The notes beneath the pieces were generated by a model. It worked only from the letters and a program-made list of their open reading frames with translations. It did not search any database and was not told where the DNA came from. From Colwellia sp. MB3u-41 (GTDB lineage Bacteria > Pseudomonadota > Gammaproteobacteria > Enterobacterales > Alteromonadaceae), in contig NZ_JACGUT010000084.1 in the NCBI RefSeq assembly GCF_014076845.1, positions 496,001-560,000 on the forward strand: DNA of 64,000 bases, written 5' to 3'. Positions 1 to 10,676 of this stretch are shown in pieces (within the stretch, counting starts at the first letter, position 1; every line of letters starts with the position of its first letter). The translations under genes were made by a program, and so were the position numbers.

Positions 1-1805
<1,805 letters not shown>

Positions 1806-2018
1806 TCATTAGCTTGTCGATATAAATTGACCGCGATCATGAACGCATAAAAATAATGGCGATAGAATACCTTATATACCTGTGTCACATCAAGATACTG
1901 TTTTCAGGATATTAGTGTGTTACCGCTATATGTCTTAGTTTTAACAAGTTTATGTGATTAATTTTTTCTATAAATTATGTTACGACTATACTTAATATAA
2001 ATCATCAAGGAGTCTATT

Positions 2019-2504
2019 ATGAAATCAAAAAATAGTGTTTTTCAAGATCTGTACCAAGCGTTAGTTACCTGGGCTGAGGACGTTAATCAGCATGAAATTA
2101 CTGATATTGTTGAGGGCGTTGAACACAGTAAGTTATACCTTAAAGCGGCAGAGGAATTACCTGAAGAGAAGGTTAAGCAGTTCGTTAATAACTTACGCCT
2201 TGATTTAAAAGAATTTATTACGCAAAACGAAGCACAAGCTAAACATTCACTCTATTTAGGCTTATTAAATGAATCTTTCTGGCAAAATATGCAATCGATC
2301 ACTGATAAGTCACAAGTTGAATGGTCAGAGCTTGATGATGACTTTAAGCATCATGGTGAATATAAAAGTGGTGACTTTATTGGTTTTGGTTTATTAGAAT
2401 GTCAAAACTGTAAAGAAAAAATAACTTATAATCATGCCTCTGATGTAGCTGATTGTTTTGTTTGTGGTAGTGGAACCTTCATTCGGCTACCTTTTTCTCC
2501 TTAA
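2019..2504 (+). CDS. ybeL: Zinc-ribbon protein of the DUF1451/YbeL family
   Basis: Small soluble protein of 161 residues with no established function. The N-terminal two thirds are acidic and helical. The C-terminus holds a zinc ribbon made of CQNCKE (about residue 128) and CFVCGSG (about residue 148), two CxxC pairs expected to bind one zinc ion. E. coli YbeL has this architecture and is also transcribed divergently from leuS, so both family and gene order support the name. A good ribosome-binding site (AAGGAG) lies just upstream of the ATG. No partner or target can be inferred from the sequence. Family call is firm; role unknown. Confidence 0.85.
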   Translation: MKSKNSVFQDLYQALVTWAEDVNQHEITDIVEGVEHSKLYLKAAEELPEEKVKQFVNNLRLDLKEFITQNEAQAKHSLYLGLLNESFWQNMQSITDKSQVEWSELDDDFKHHGEYKSGDFIGFGLLECQNCKEKITYNHASDVADCFVCGSGTFIRLPFSP

Positions 2505-2622
2505 TATCAAGGATGAAATACGACTAAAATTTACTAATTATTTAAAATCAGCGTACACTGTCAATATTAAATTTATTAACCAGCACACGCTTTTTTTTTA
2601 AGCGTTATCAGTGAGATATTGT

Positions 2623-5025
2623 ATGCCTTCTTCCGTTAAGTTAACGTCTTCAGTCACGCGTTTACCCATTGAAAAACTCACTGCTCAGTTATCTGCTGAG
2701 CAGTTCTCTTATGCTGAAGTTACACCTGATGTTGAACAAATTATTATTGGTCATGCTCGTGCTAAAGAAGCGCTTGAATTTGGTTTGTCAATGGAGGCTC
2801 TTGGTTTTAATGTTTTTGCAATGGGGGAGCATGGCACTGGCCGACAAACCTTAATCAAGCAAATGTTAGCGACAACGGCTGGAAATAAAGAAACCCCGTA
2901 TGAATGGTGTTACATCAATAACTTTGATGACGTTCATGCTCCTCATAAACTTTATGTAAGCCCCGGTGATGGCAAACAACTGCTGGCTCGTATCAATACT
3001 TTTATTGATGAGTTATTAGACTTATTTCCAGAGATTTTTGACAATCCAAGCTATCAGCGACAAAAATCAGCTGTAGATAGAGCGTTTAATAAAAAATACG
3101 ATCAAGCTATTACTGAAGTAGAAGAGAGTGCTTTAAAAGATAATGTTTTACTTTATGAAGAAAGTGGCGAAATTGGTTTTTCACCTTTAGTTGACGGTAA
3201 ACCTTTAAATGACAAAGAGTTCGCGGGATTAGACGAAGGAAAACGAGCTGATTTTTATTTATTGTTAGAAAAGTTAGAGAACCTTCTGTCTGAGAAGCTT
3301 ATTGAATTACCACAATGGAAACGGATTTCTTCTGATAAGTTACGCAAGTTAAAAAATGAAACAGCTGAACAAGCCATCCGTCCATTCTTAAAAGAATTAG
3401 AGCTTGAATTTGCCAGTAATATTGGTGTGCTGAAGTACCTATCAAAAGTTAAAAGTCATGTGGTTGATACAGTTTTAGAAATTCTTGTTGATGAAAGTGT
3501 TGAAAATAGAAACGACAACGATGCTCGAAAATTAATGGTTGAGCAATTTTTGCCTAATTTATTAGTTTCGCGAGAACCCGATGCTGGTGCTCCGGTTATT
3601 TATGAGCAAAATCCGACTTTTCAAAATTTATTTGGTCACGTCGACTTTGCAAGTTTTCAAGGAAGTACCTATACCAGCTATCGATTAATAAGAGCAGGGG
3701 CGCTGCATAAAGCTAACGGCGGTTATTTAATTTTAGAGGCAGATAAACTCCTCAACCAACCGCTTGTGTGGGCTCGGTTAAAGTTAGCGCTTAAGTCTCA
3801 AGAAATTACCATTGAAAATCCTTATTCCGAATATAGTCAACCGGGTTCGTTTAGTTTACAACCTGAAAAAATACCATTAAACGTTAAGGTGATATTACTC
3901 GGTGATCCTGAAATTTATTATATGCTGCAAGACTACGATCAAGAGTTTACCGAATTATTTCGTGTCTTAGCTGATTTTGATCAATATCTTGAAAGCAATG
4001 AAGATAATCTCAATGATTATGCTCATTTAATACGCCAGCGTGCTTACAAATATAATTACCCACATGTGAGTAATGAAGCCGTATTAGAGTTAGTGCGTTA
4101 TGCACTAAGACGCGCAGAGCATCAACAAAAAATTTCAGCCAATATTGTCCAAGTAAACGATTTGCTTGATGAAGCTTTCTACTTATGGAAGCAAGCAGGG
4201 AGTCAAGGCGAGCTAACGGCAAATCATGTCGCCTTAGCACTCGCGGCCAAACAACGCAGAACAGGCCGAATGAGCGAGGCATGGTTAGGTGAAATAAAAG
4301 AAAAGCAAGTCCTCATTGATACTGAAGGTCATCATATCGGCAAGGTTAATGGTTTAACGGTGCTAGAAATAGGGGACAGTGTTTTTGGTACGCCAGCACG
4401 AATTACGGCAACGGTTTATGCCGGTAGCGAAGGGGTTACCGATATCGAGCGAGAAGTTGATTTAGGTAAGTCTATTCATTCCAAAGGAGTGCTATTACTC
4501 ACCGGATATTTAGGGCATAAATATGGCCAAGGATTCCCCGTGTCAATTTCAGCTAATTTGGCTATTGAACAGTCTTATGGACATATTGATGGCGACAGTG
4601 CCTCAATGGCTGAGCTTTGTGCACTCATTTCTGCTATCTCGTTACTGCCTATTCAACAAGGTCTTGCTATTACTGGGTCGATTAATCAGCACGGAGGTGT
4701 GCAATCTATTGGCGGCGTTAATGAAAAAATTGAAGGTTTCTATCGTTTATGTCAAGACGAAGGTTTAACTGGGAAGCAAGGGGTTATTATTCCTCGTACT
4801 AATGTCAACAACCTTATGCTAGCTGATGATGTAATAGAAGCGGTTAAAAATAATCAATTTGCCATTTATGCCGTTGAAGATATTGACCAAGCGCTAGAAT
4901 TACTCATGAACGAACCTGCTGGAGAAATTAGTAGAACAGGGCGTTATCCTCGAAAATCGATTCATGGCTTGGTCTTAAATAAACTGTCTCTTTTTTCTGA
5001 TTTGTTAAATGGCACTGACGAATAA
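2623..5025 (+). CDS. Lon-family protease of the LonB/YcbZ (LonH) type
   Basis: Probable cytosolic AAA+-like serine protease with a Ser-Lys dyad, about 800 residues. Near residue 68 there is a P-loop-like GEHGTGRQT in which the Walker A lysine is replaced by arginine. The middle part (about residues 110-330) is a long helical insertion. The C-terminal third is a Lon protease domain with the catalytic serine in HIDGDSASMAEL (about residue 659) and the lysine in GGVNEKIEGF (about residue 703). These features match E. coli YcbZ rather than classical LonA, which has a Lon N-domain and an intact Walker A. I prefer ATG 2623, preceded by GTGAG at a 7-nt distance; an upstream GTG at 2611 would add four residues. 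ATPase competence is uncertain. Confidence 0.88.
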   Translation: MPSSVKLTSSVTRLPIEKLTAQLSAEQFSYAEVTPDVEQIIIGHARAKEALEFGLSMEALGFNVFAMGEHGTGRQTLIKQMLATTAGNKETPYEWCYINNFDDVHAPHKLYVSPGDGKQLLARINTFIDELLDLFPEIFDNPSYQRQKSAVDRAFNKKYDQAITEVEESALKDNVLLYEESGEIGFSPLVDGKPLNDKEFAGLDEGKRADFYLLLEKLENLLSEKLIELPQWKRISSDKLRKLKNETAEQAIRPFLKELELEFASNIGVLKYLSKVKSHVVDTVLEILVDESVENRNDNDARKLMVEQFLPNLLVSREPDAGAPVIYEQNPTFQNLFGHVDFASFQGSTYTSYRLIRAGALHKANGGYLILEADKLLNQPLVWARLKLALKSQEITIENPYSEYSQPGSFSLQPEKIPLNVKVILLGDPEIYYMLQDYDQEFTELFRVLADFDQYLESNEDNLNDYAHLIRQRAYKYNYPHVSNEAVLELVRYALRRAEHQQKISANIVQVNDLLDEAFYLWKQAGSQGELTANHVALALAAKQRRTGRMSEAWLGEIKEKQVLIDTEGHHIGKVNGLTVLEIGDSVFGTPARITATVYAGSEGVTDIEREVDLGKSIHSKGVLLLTGYLGHKYGQGFPVSISANLAIEQSYGHIDGDSASMAELCALISAISLLPIQQGLAITGSINQHGGVQSIGGVNEKIEGFYRLCQDEGLTGKQGVIIPRTNVNNLMLADDVIEAVKNNQFAIYAVEDIDQALELLMNEPAGEISRTGRYPRKSIHGLVLNKLSLFSDLLNGTDE

Positions 5026-5280
5026 TTAAAATATCATCTGCCTTTGAACGACGCTAATACAGGCCACACATATAAACTACTGGCCTGTTCTTATATAAAG
5101 GTATGTTAATACTTACATAGTCCCACCAATATATTACAGGCTATGGAGGAAATTTATCTGTATTTATCCTTTAAGCATTGGGTTCCATTTTAAAGAATCA
5201 ACTCGCCAACCCTATTATTTATTGTATTTGGAGTAAATACACTTTTTCGAGTGTTTTTTGAACGAATTGATATATATTAC

Positions 5281-5308
5281 TTGAACAATGAATAAATGTC
5301 AGTATAAT
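5281..5308 (+). promoter_or_regulatory. Sigma-70 promoter of deaD
   Basis: TTGAAC (5281-5286) and a perfect TATAAT (5303-5308) are separated by 16 bp and followed by a GC-rich GCGCGCC stretch. Transcription would start near 5315, about 215 nt before the deaD start codon. The preceding stretch 5026-5280 shows no gene or other clear signal. Promoter assignment is by sequence match only. Confidence 0.7.
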
Positions 5309-5314
5309 GCGCGC

Positions 5315-5530
5315 CTCGTTAACGGTGATTCTGACTTGAATTATATCTTTCACACCGGTTATACGAAATGAGTGGGGTTTTCCGCCCAATAGACTTCTTA
5401 GCTAATATTCATTATTAGCCCTATGTTCTTTAGTGAACGTGCCTTAAGTCTTCCTGGTGGTTTCCTCGTATATAACGCGGAATGTTTTGGTTATTTTTAA
5501 TCTATTCCGCCACAAGAGAAGACAAAATTT
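5315..5530 (+). promoter_or_regulatory. Long 5' leader of deaD, possible cold-responsive UTR
   Basis: About 215 nt without a plausible gene lie between the promoter and deaD. Two inverted repeats are visible. AACGGTG (5321-5327) can pair, with one bulge, with CACCGGTT (5353-5360). A perfect GCGGAAT (5477-5483) pairs with ATTCCGC (5504-5510) directly upstream of the AAGAGAAG ribosome-binding site. Cold-shock genes including E. coli deaD and the csp genes are known for long structured leaders, so a post-transcriptional role is likely but inferred. Confidence 0.5.
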
Positions 5531-7324
5531 ATGACTACTTCTAACGATGCTCCTGTGAGCTTTGATTCTTTAGGCTTGCCTGAAACTTTATTATCTGCTG
5601 TAAAATCTATTGGTTTTGAAAATTCAACGGATATCCAAGCAAAAACTATTCCCCCATTATTAGCCGGGAAAGATGTATTAGGTGAAGCACAAACAGGTAC
5701 AGGTAAAACTGCTGCTTTTGGTTTACCTGCTCTTGCCAAAATTGATGTGTCATTGAAAAAACCACAATTAATGGTTTTAGCGCCAACACGTGAATTAGCA
5801 ATGCAAGTTGCTGAAGCGATCGAAAGCTTTGGTAAAAATATGAAAGGTTTATTGGTTGCTACTTTATATGGTGGTCAATCATACCAACCACAATTTCAAC
5901 AATTAGAGCGTGGCGCTCAAGTCGTTGTTGGAACACCTGGTCGTTTAATGGATCACTTACGTCGTAAAAGTCTAAAACTAGGTAACTTATCTTTTTGTGT
6001 ACTTGATGAAGCTGACGAGATGCTTAACATGGGTTTCCTTGAAGACATCCAGTGGATACTTGACCATTTACCAGAAACGACGCAAATGGCTTTGTTCTCT
6101 GCAACTATGCCACCAGCAATTCGTAAAATTGCTAACCGTTTCTTAAAAGATCCAGAACATATTAAAATTGCTGCCGTTAAACAGTCAAAAGCAAATATTT
6201 CTCAATTTGCTTGGAAAGTGAGTGGCATTCGTAAAATTACTGCTTTAGAACGTATAGCTGAAATCGTTGATTACGATGCGATGATAGTCTTCGTACGTAC
6301 TCGTAGCGATACGGTAGAAGTTGCTGAACAATTAGAGCGTGCTGGTTACCCTGCATTAGCGTTGAACGGCGACATGAACCAAGCACAACGTGAACGTTGT
6401 ATCGAACAAATGAAGTCTGGTAAGTCTTCTATATTGGTAGCAACAGACGTTGTTGCTCGTGGCTTAGATATTCCACGTATCTCTTTAGTGGTTAACTATG
6501 ATTTACCAGGTGACAATGAAGCTTATGTTCACCGTATCGGTCGTACAGGTCGTGCCGGTCGTGAAGGTATGTCAATTGCATTTGTTCGCCCTCGCGAAAT
6601 GCACTCTTTACGTCATTATGAACGTTTAACATCAGGTGTTATTAACACTTATGAATTACCAAACATAGAAGAAATTGGTAAGAAACGTATTGAACGTACA
6701 CGTGTTGAAATGGCACAAATTGTTGCAGATAAAGATTTAGCAAACATGCGTGAAATTGTTGAAGCTATGGCGAATGAATCAGAGCTTTCTATGACTGACT
6801 TAGCTGCAGCTTTATTGTTCCAAAAACAATTAAATCAGCCATTACAACCAAAAGAAGATCCTAAGCCTCGTCGCGAAACTCGTGAACGTAGTGATAGTCG
6901 AAGTGACCGTGGTGATCGCGGTGGTCGTAACGAAAGTCGTGGTGGCAGAAATGAACGTGGCGCTGAGCGTGGTGGTGAACGTGCTCCTCGTAAAGTTAAA
7001 GTTAACCGTACTGATGTTGATTGGCAGACATACCGCTTAGAAGTAGGTAAAGAGCATGGCGCTCGTCCTGGTGATATTGTTGGCGCAATCGCGAATGAAA
7101 TCTCATTAGACAGCAGCTACATTGGTGCTATTAACTTACATGACAAGCATACTTATGTTCAGTTACCAAAAGGCATGCCTGAGAAGTCATTTGACCAATT
7201 AAAGCGTGTTAAAATTCGTCGTCAATCGTTAGAAATTACGGTTTCAGATGTTAAGACGGTTGAATCTACACCAACAACTGACCGTCCTCGTAAACGTCAA
7301 GAGCGTTCTAATCGTCCTAGCTAG
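5531..7324 (+). CDS. deaD: DEAD-box RNA helicase DeaD (CsdA)
   Basis: ATP-dependent RNA helicase of 597 residues used in ribosome assembly and mRNA decay at low temperature. All core motifs are visible in order: Q motif (FDSLGLPE), Walker A AQTGTGKT (about residue 55), PTRELA, DEAD in VLDEADEML (about residue 160), SAT (about residue 191), and HRIGRTGRAG (about residue 336). After the helicase core comes an arginine-, glycine- and glutamate-rich linker (about residues 440-485), then a DbpA/CsdA-type RNA-binding domain (RPGDIVGAIANE region), which separates this protein from RhlB, RhlE and SrmB. The gene is monocistronic, with its own promoter, a long leader and a strong terminator. In a cold-adapted host this is expected to be an important gene. 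Identity is secure. Confidence 0.96.
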   Translation: MTTSNDAPVSFDSLGLPETLLSAVKSIGFENSTDIQAKTIPPLLAGKDVLGEAQTGTGKTAAFGLPALAKIDVSLKKPQLMVLAPTRELAMQVAEAIESFGKNMKGLLVATLYGGQSYQPQFQQLERGAQVVVGTPGRLMDHLRRKSLKLGNLSFCVLDEADEMLNMGFLEDIQWILDHLPETTQMALFSATMPPAIRKIANRFLKDPEHIKIAAVKQSKANISQFAWKVSGIRKITALERIAEIVDYDAMIVFVRTRSDTVEVAEQLERAGYPALALNGDMNQAQRERCIEQMKSGKSSILVATDVVARGLDIPRISLVVNYDLPGDNEAYVHRIGRTGRAGREGMSIAFVRPREMHSLRHYERLTSGVINTYELPNIEEIGKKRIERTRVEMAQIVADKDLANMREIVEAMANESELSMTDLAAALLFQKQLNQPLQPKEDPKPRRETRERSDSRSDRGDRGGRNESRGGRNERGAERGGERAPRKVKVNRTDVDWQTYRLEVGKEHGARPGDIVGAIANEISLDSSYIGAINLHDKHTYVQLPKGMPEKSFDQLKRVKIRRQSLEITVSDVKTVESTPTTDRPRKRQERSNRPS

Positions 7325-7340
7325 TCGATAAATAAATAAT

Positions 7341-7369
7341 AAAAAGGTACGTATATCGTACCTTTTTTT
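7341..7369 (+). terminator. Rho-independent terminator of deaD
   Basis: AAAAAGGTACG and CGTACCTTTTT form an almost perfect stem with a short loop, ending in a run of T, 17 nt after the deaD stop codon. The remaining sequence up to 7603 shows no gene. Confidence 0.9.
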
Positions 7370-7603
7370 ATGCCTGTAATTTGCCAAAGCTGGTGAATGT
7401 TTTACGGTGAAATACAGTTGTACACATAAGTGAACACCTGTTCTGTAAGTACTATATGGTCTGTCCTCACGTCGAATAAATTCCGAGCATATTACTCGTA
7501 CATTTTTTGTTACGCGCCAGTGCCTTGTTAGATTTGTTAATCGCTTTCTCTTCGACGCAAAGCTAGTGATAATGCCTACAATGGTTCTTTAAGAGAGATA
7601 AAC

Positions 7604-8659
7604 ATGACAGATGTAAAAAACCCACTTAACCTTCGTGGTATAGAATTCACTGAATATGCAACACCTGACTCAGATTTTATGGAAAACGCATTTTATGGTT
7701 TTGGTTTTTCAAAAACGAAAACGTTTAAAGGTCGTGATATTGATTACTTTAATCAAAATGATATTCATTTTTTATTAAATAATGAAAAAGCAGGTTTTTC
7801 AAAAGAGTTTGCTAAAAGTCATGGTCCTGCTATTTGTTCTATGGGCTGGCGTGTTGATAATGCTGATTTTGCTTTTGAAGAAGCGATTAAGCGTGGCGCT
7901 AAATCTGCGGCCAATGAAGAAAATAAATTACCATACCCCGCTATTTTTGGTATTGGCGACAGCTTAATTTACTTTATTGAAAAATTTGCAGCCTCAACGA
8001 CAAATCCAGGTTCTATCTACGAAGATGATTTTGAACCGATTGACGCTCCAGTGATTAACGAAGATAAAGGTTTTTTACGTGTTGATCATTTAACGAACAA
8101 TGTTCATCAAGGTACTATGGAGCATTGGGCTAATTTCTATAAAGACATTTTTGGCTTTACTGATGTGCGTTACTTTGATATTAAAGGTGAGAAAACGGCC
8201 CTAGTTTCTTATGCGTTAGCATCACCTTGTGGCACTTTTTGTTTACCGATTAATGAAGGTAAAGGCAAGAAAAACAATCAAATCGATGAGTACTTAGATG
8301 AGTACAATGGTCCAGGTGTTCAACATCTAGCGTTTATCAGTGACGATTTAGTTGGCTCTTTAGATAAGCTTGATAAGAATATTATTGATACGCTTGATAT
8401 TGTCCCTGAATACTACGATGATGTTTTCAAACGTATCCCTTGGGTTAAAGAAGACCACAAACGTATTCAAGATCATCAGATTCTTGTTGATAGCCAGAAA
8501 GAAAATTCGTACTTATTACAAATATTCACTAAAAACATCTTTGGCCCTATTTTTATCGAGATGATCCAACGCGTTGATGATCAAGGTTTTGGTGAAGGTA
8601 ACTTTACTGCTTTATTTAAATCTATCGAGCTAAACCAAATGGAAAAGGGCACTGTTTAG
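7604..8659 (+). CDS. hpd: 4-Hydroxyphenylpyruvate dioxygenase
   Basis: Fe(II) dioxygenase of 351 residues that converts 4-hydroxyphenylpyruvate to homogentisate in tyrosine and phenylalanine catabolism; homogentisate can also feed pyomelanin. It has the two-fold vicinal oxygen chelate architecture. The three expected metal ligands are visible: His in RVDHLTNNVH (about residue 164), His in GPGVQHLAFIS (about residue 242), and Glu in GPIFIEMIQR (about residue 322). The start codon has an AGAGA ribosome-binding site. The gene stands alone with its own terminator; no homogentisate dioxygenase, fumarylacetoacetase or regulator gene is in the window, so the rest of the pathway must be elsewhere. 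Confidence 0.95.
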   Translation: MTDVKNPLNLRGIEFTEYATPDSDFMENAFYGFGFSKTKTFKGRDIDYFNQNDIHFLLNNEKAGFSKEFAKSHGPAICSMGWRVDNADFAFEEAIKRGAKSAANEENKLPYPAIFGIGDSLIYFIEKFAASTTNPGSIYEDDFEPIDAPVINEDKGFLRVDHLTNNVHQGTMEHWANFYKDIFGFTDVRYFDIKGEKTALVSYALASPCGTFCLPINEGKGKKNNQIDEYLDEYNGPGVQHLAFISDDLVGSLDKLDKNIIDTLDIVPEYYDDVFKRIPWVKEDHKRIQDHQILVDSQKENSYLLQIFTKNIFGPIFIEMIQRVDDQGFGEGNFTALFKSIELNQMEKGTV

Positions 8660-8687
8660 TTTATAACAGTTGCTAGCGCTATTATTG

Positions 8688-8713
8688 AAGGTCTGCTTAT
8701 GCAGACCTTTTTT
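8688..8713 (+). terminator. Rho-independent terminator of hpd
   Basis: AAGGTCTGC, a TTAT loop, and GCAGACCTT followed by a T run. Perfect 9-bp stem starting 28 nt after the hpd stop codon. Confidence 0.92.
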
Positions 8714-8833
8714 ATATCACTTTTTTGAGTTTTTTATTTTGTTGCGGGCAAGGAAAATAAATTAAAGTGTTTAATTGATATCTACAAGGATGGGGGTATT
8801 TAGGCAAGGTCAGTTGTATGTATTTCAACCTGC

Positions 8834-9556
8834 TCAAGTGAGCAAGTTAGAATATTGTTTAATAATATGTTTAATTTTTATCTGCTCATCACTTTTTTTC
8901 GCTAGTAACATGCGTTGATAATGGTTGATAGTTTTCGCTAAATATTGCTGATGAGATTTCATCGACAAGTCCCACATTATATCACCTGTTGGCGATATTT
9001 TATTTAAGGGTCTATGGATATCGGCAGATATGCCAAATTCTTTTTTTACATGAATAACTTCATAGAAACGCTTGTTATCAGTTACGATATATTCATCAAT
9101 TAAGGTACAGTGATCGGCGATCAGCGTTTGTCTTACTTGATAATTGTAATGCACCGGACAAAGCATAAACTCGATGTCACTGATTGAATTCACAGGTGCT
9201 ATCTGCTGAAAGTGACTTATGATCTCTTTAATAAAGTGAATGAGTAACTGACCACCCACTCCGGCAATGATCACTAATTGTTTGTCTTGGTTTGTTAGTG
9301 GTAGTTTTGCGACGTCAAGGCAATGTACCTGCCAGCGATGAAGGTAGTCGTCGCTACTAAAGTGCTGTTGTAATACAGATTCAAGGTGTGTTGTTAGTGA
9401 GGGGACAATATCAACAAAATGAATGGTGTCTGCCGCTTGGCGTTTTAATAACGTTAATCCCAAAAAACCGTGATCACAGCAACAATCCCAAATACTTTGG
9501 TAGTGAGTGCTGACCATACGGTCTATTTTTTGCAAACGATGACTGATTTTTTTCAT
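8834..9556 (-). CDS. trmK: TrmK-family tRNA (adenine-22-N1) methyltransferase
   Basis: SAM-dependent methyltransferase of 240 residues belonging to the COG2384/TrmK family, which in Bacillus methylates A22 in the D-arm region of tRNA. The protein opens with KKISHRLQKIDRMV and has the cysteine-rich glycine loop WDCCCDHGFLG at about residues 23-33 where SAM binds. A second conserved element is VIIAGVGGQLL at about residues 98-108. E. coli lacks a TrmK, but some marine gammaproteobacteria carry a relative, and its substrate there is less well established. It lies 8 nt downstream of rlmF on the same strand, so the two RNA methyltransferases probably form an operon. The family is clear; the exact tRNA position is inherited from the family. 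Confidence 0.82.
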   Translation of the reverse strand: MKKISHRLQKIDRMVSTHYQSIWDCCCDHGFLGLTLLKRQAADTIHFVDIVPSLTTHLESVLQQHFSSDDYLHRWQVHCLDVAKLPLTNQDKQLVIIAGVGGQLLIHFIKEIISHFQQIAPVNSISDIEFMLCPVHYNYQVRQTLIADHCTLIDEYIVTDNKRFYEVIHVKKEFGISADIHRPLNKISPTGDIMWDLSMKSHQQYLAKTINHYQRMLLAKKSDEQIKIKHIIKQYSNLLT

Positions 9557-9564
9557 TGATAAAC

Positions 9565-10530
9565 TTAAACCAAATCAAACCAGTTTTTTTGTTGAGTCTC
9601 ATCCAAAAAACTCCAAGCTATAAAACGACTGATTTTTTGCCCTTGCGCCATATCAACAACCTTTACTTGCTTAGCATTTGCTTTTTTTAGTGACAGCTTT
9701 AGTTGGCTTAGATGCTCTTTTTTTGAGACTAAACAAGTAAACCAGAGTACTTGATTTTTTATATTCTTACTCTCTTTTATCATGTTATTAATAAAGGAAA
9801 GCTCTCCGCCTTGGCACCACAATTCAGCATTTTGACCGCCAAAATTTAACGGTACAGTTTTATTCGCACTTGAGGCGATTTTCTCACCTTTTTTATTAGC
9901 CGCTAAATTTTTAACTTTGCGCGTAGAACCTTTGGTTGCTTCAGCCAGAGAGCGATGAAAAGGTGGGTTACACAGTGTTAATTCAAAGCGATCATTTTCT
10001 TGAACAACGCCCTTAAAGATTTGTGCTGCATTGGGCTGTGAGCGAAAAACAATTGATTTTTTTAGTTGTGTATCTGCTGAAATATTATGTTGGGCAGCAA
10101 TAATTGAAGTTGGGTCTATATCGCTAGCTGTAAACTGCCATTGATATTCACGCTGCCCTAAAATAGGATAAATGCAACTTGCACCGGTGCCTATATCAAG
10201 CACAGAGACTTTCGTTTTATCCATGGTTAAAGTTGTTGGAAGTGTTGCTGATAATAAGTCAGCTAGGTAGTGAATATAGTCAACACGACCTGGGATCGGA
10301 GGGCATAAATATCCTGTTGGAATATCCCATTGCTTAATATGATAATGGTGCTTTAATAATGCTTGGTTAAGTGCTTTTACCGCGTTAGCATCAGCAAAGT
10401 CTATCGACAAGTTTTGATATTTATTGGTATGGACAAACGGCTTTAATGCCGGGGATGCTTGGCAGAGTGCTAAAAAGTCATAACCGTTATTATGACGGTT
10501 GTTTGGGTGTAAATTTTTTTTTAATGTCAC
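9565..10530 (-). CDS. rlmF: 23S rRNA (adenine-1618-N6) methyltransferase
   Basis: SAM-dependent methyltransferase expected to modify A1618 of 23S rRNA. From the GTG start at 10530 the protein begins VTLKKNLHPNNRHNNGYDF, matching the LHPRNRH opening of E. coli RlmF (YbiN). Other conserved elements are WDIPTGYLCPPIPGRVDYIH, the SAM-binding VLDIGTGASCIYP, and the N6-adenine methyltransferase signature NPPF in LTLCNPPFHRSLAEA. An ATG at 10596 would add 22 residues with no family counterpart, so I chose the GTG. Length from GTG is 321 residues. It is the first gene of a probable two-gene unit with trmK. Confidence 0.93.
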   Translation of the reverse strand: MTLKKNLHPNNRHNNGYDFLALCQASPALKPFVHTNKYQNLSIDFADANAVKALNQALLKHHYHIKQWDIPTGYLCPPIPGRVDYIHYLADLLSATLPTTLTMDKTKVSVLDIGTGASCIYPILGQREYQWQFTASDIDPTSIIAAQHNISADTQLKKSIVFRSQPNAAQIFKGVVQENDRFELTLCNPPFHRSLAEATKGSTRKVKNLAANKKGEKIASSANKTVPLNFGGQNAELWCQGGELSFINNMIKESKNIKNQVLWFTCLVSKKEHLSQLKLSLKKANAKQVKVVDMAQGQKISRFIAWSFLDETQQKNWFDLV

Positions 10531-10676
10531 GAATTTTCTCTGCTCATAAATAACAAAGAGAATTTTATCACTTCCTTTATAGCCATACCACATCAAATTT
10601 AGGCATTTTGTAAAGGGATCTGCCGCTTATAAATATAATGCGGCAAACGTTATATTATGATCTTTTTCTAAATCCC

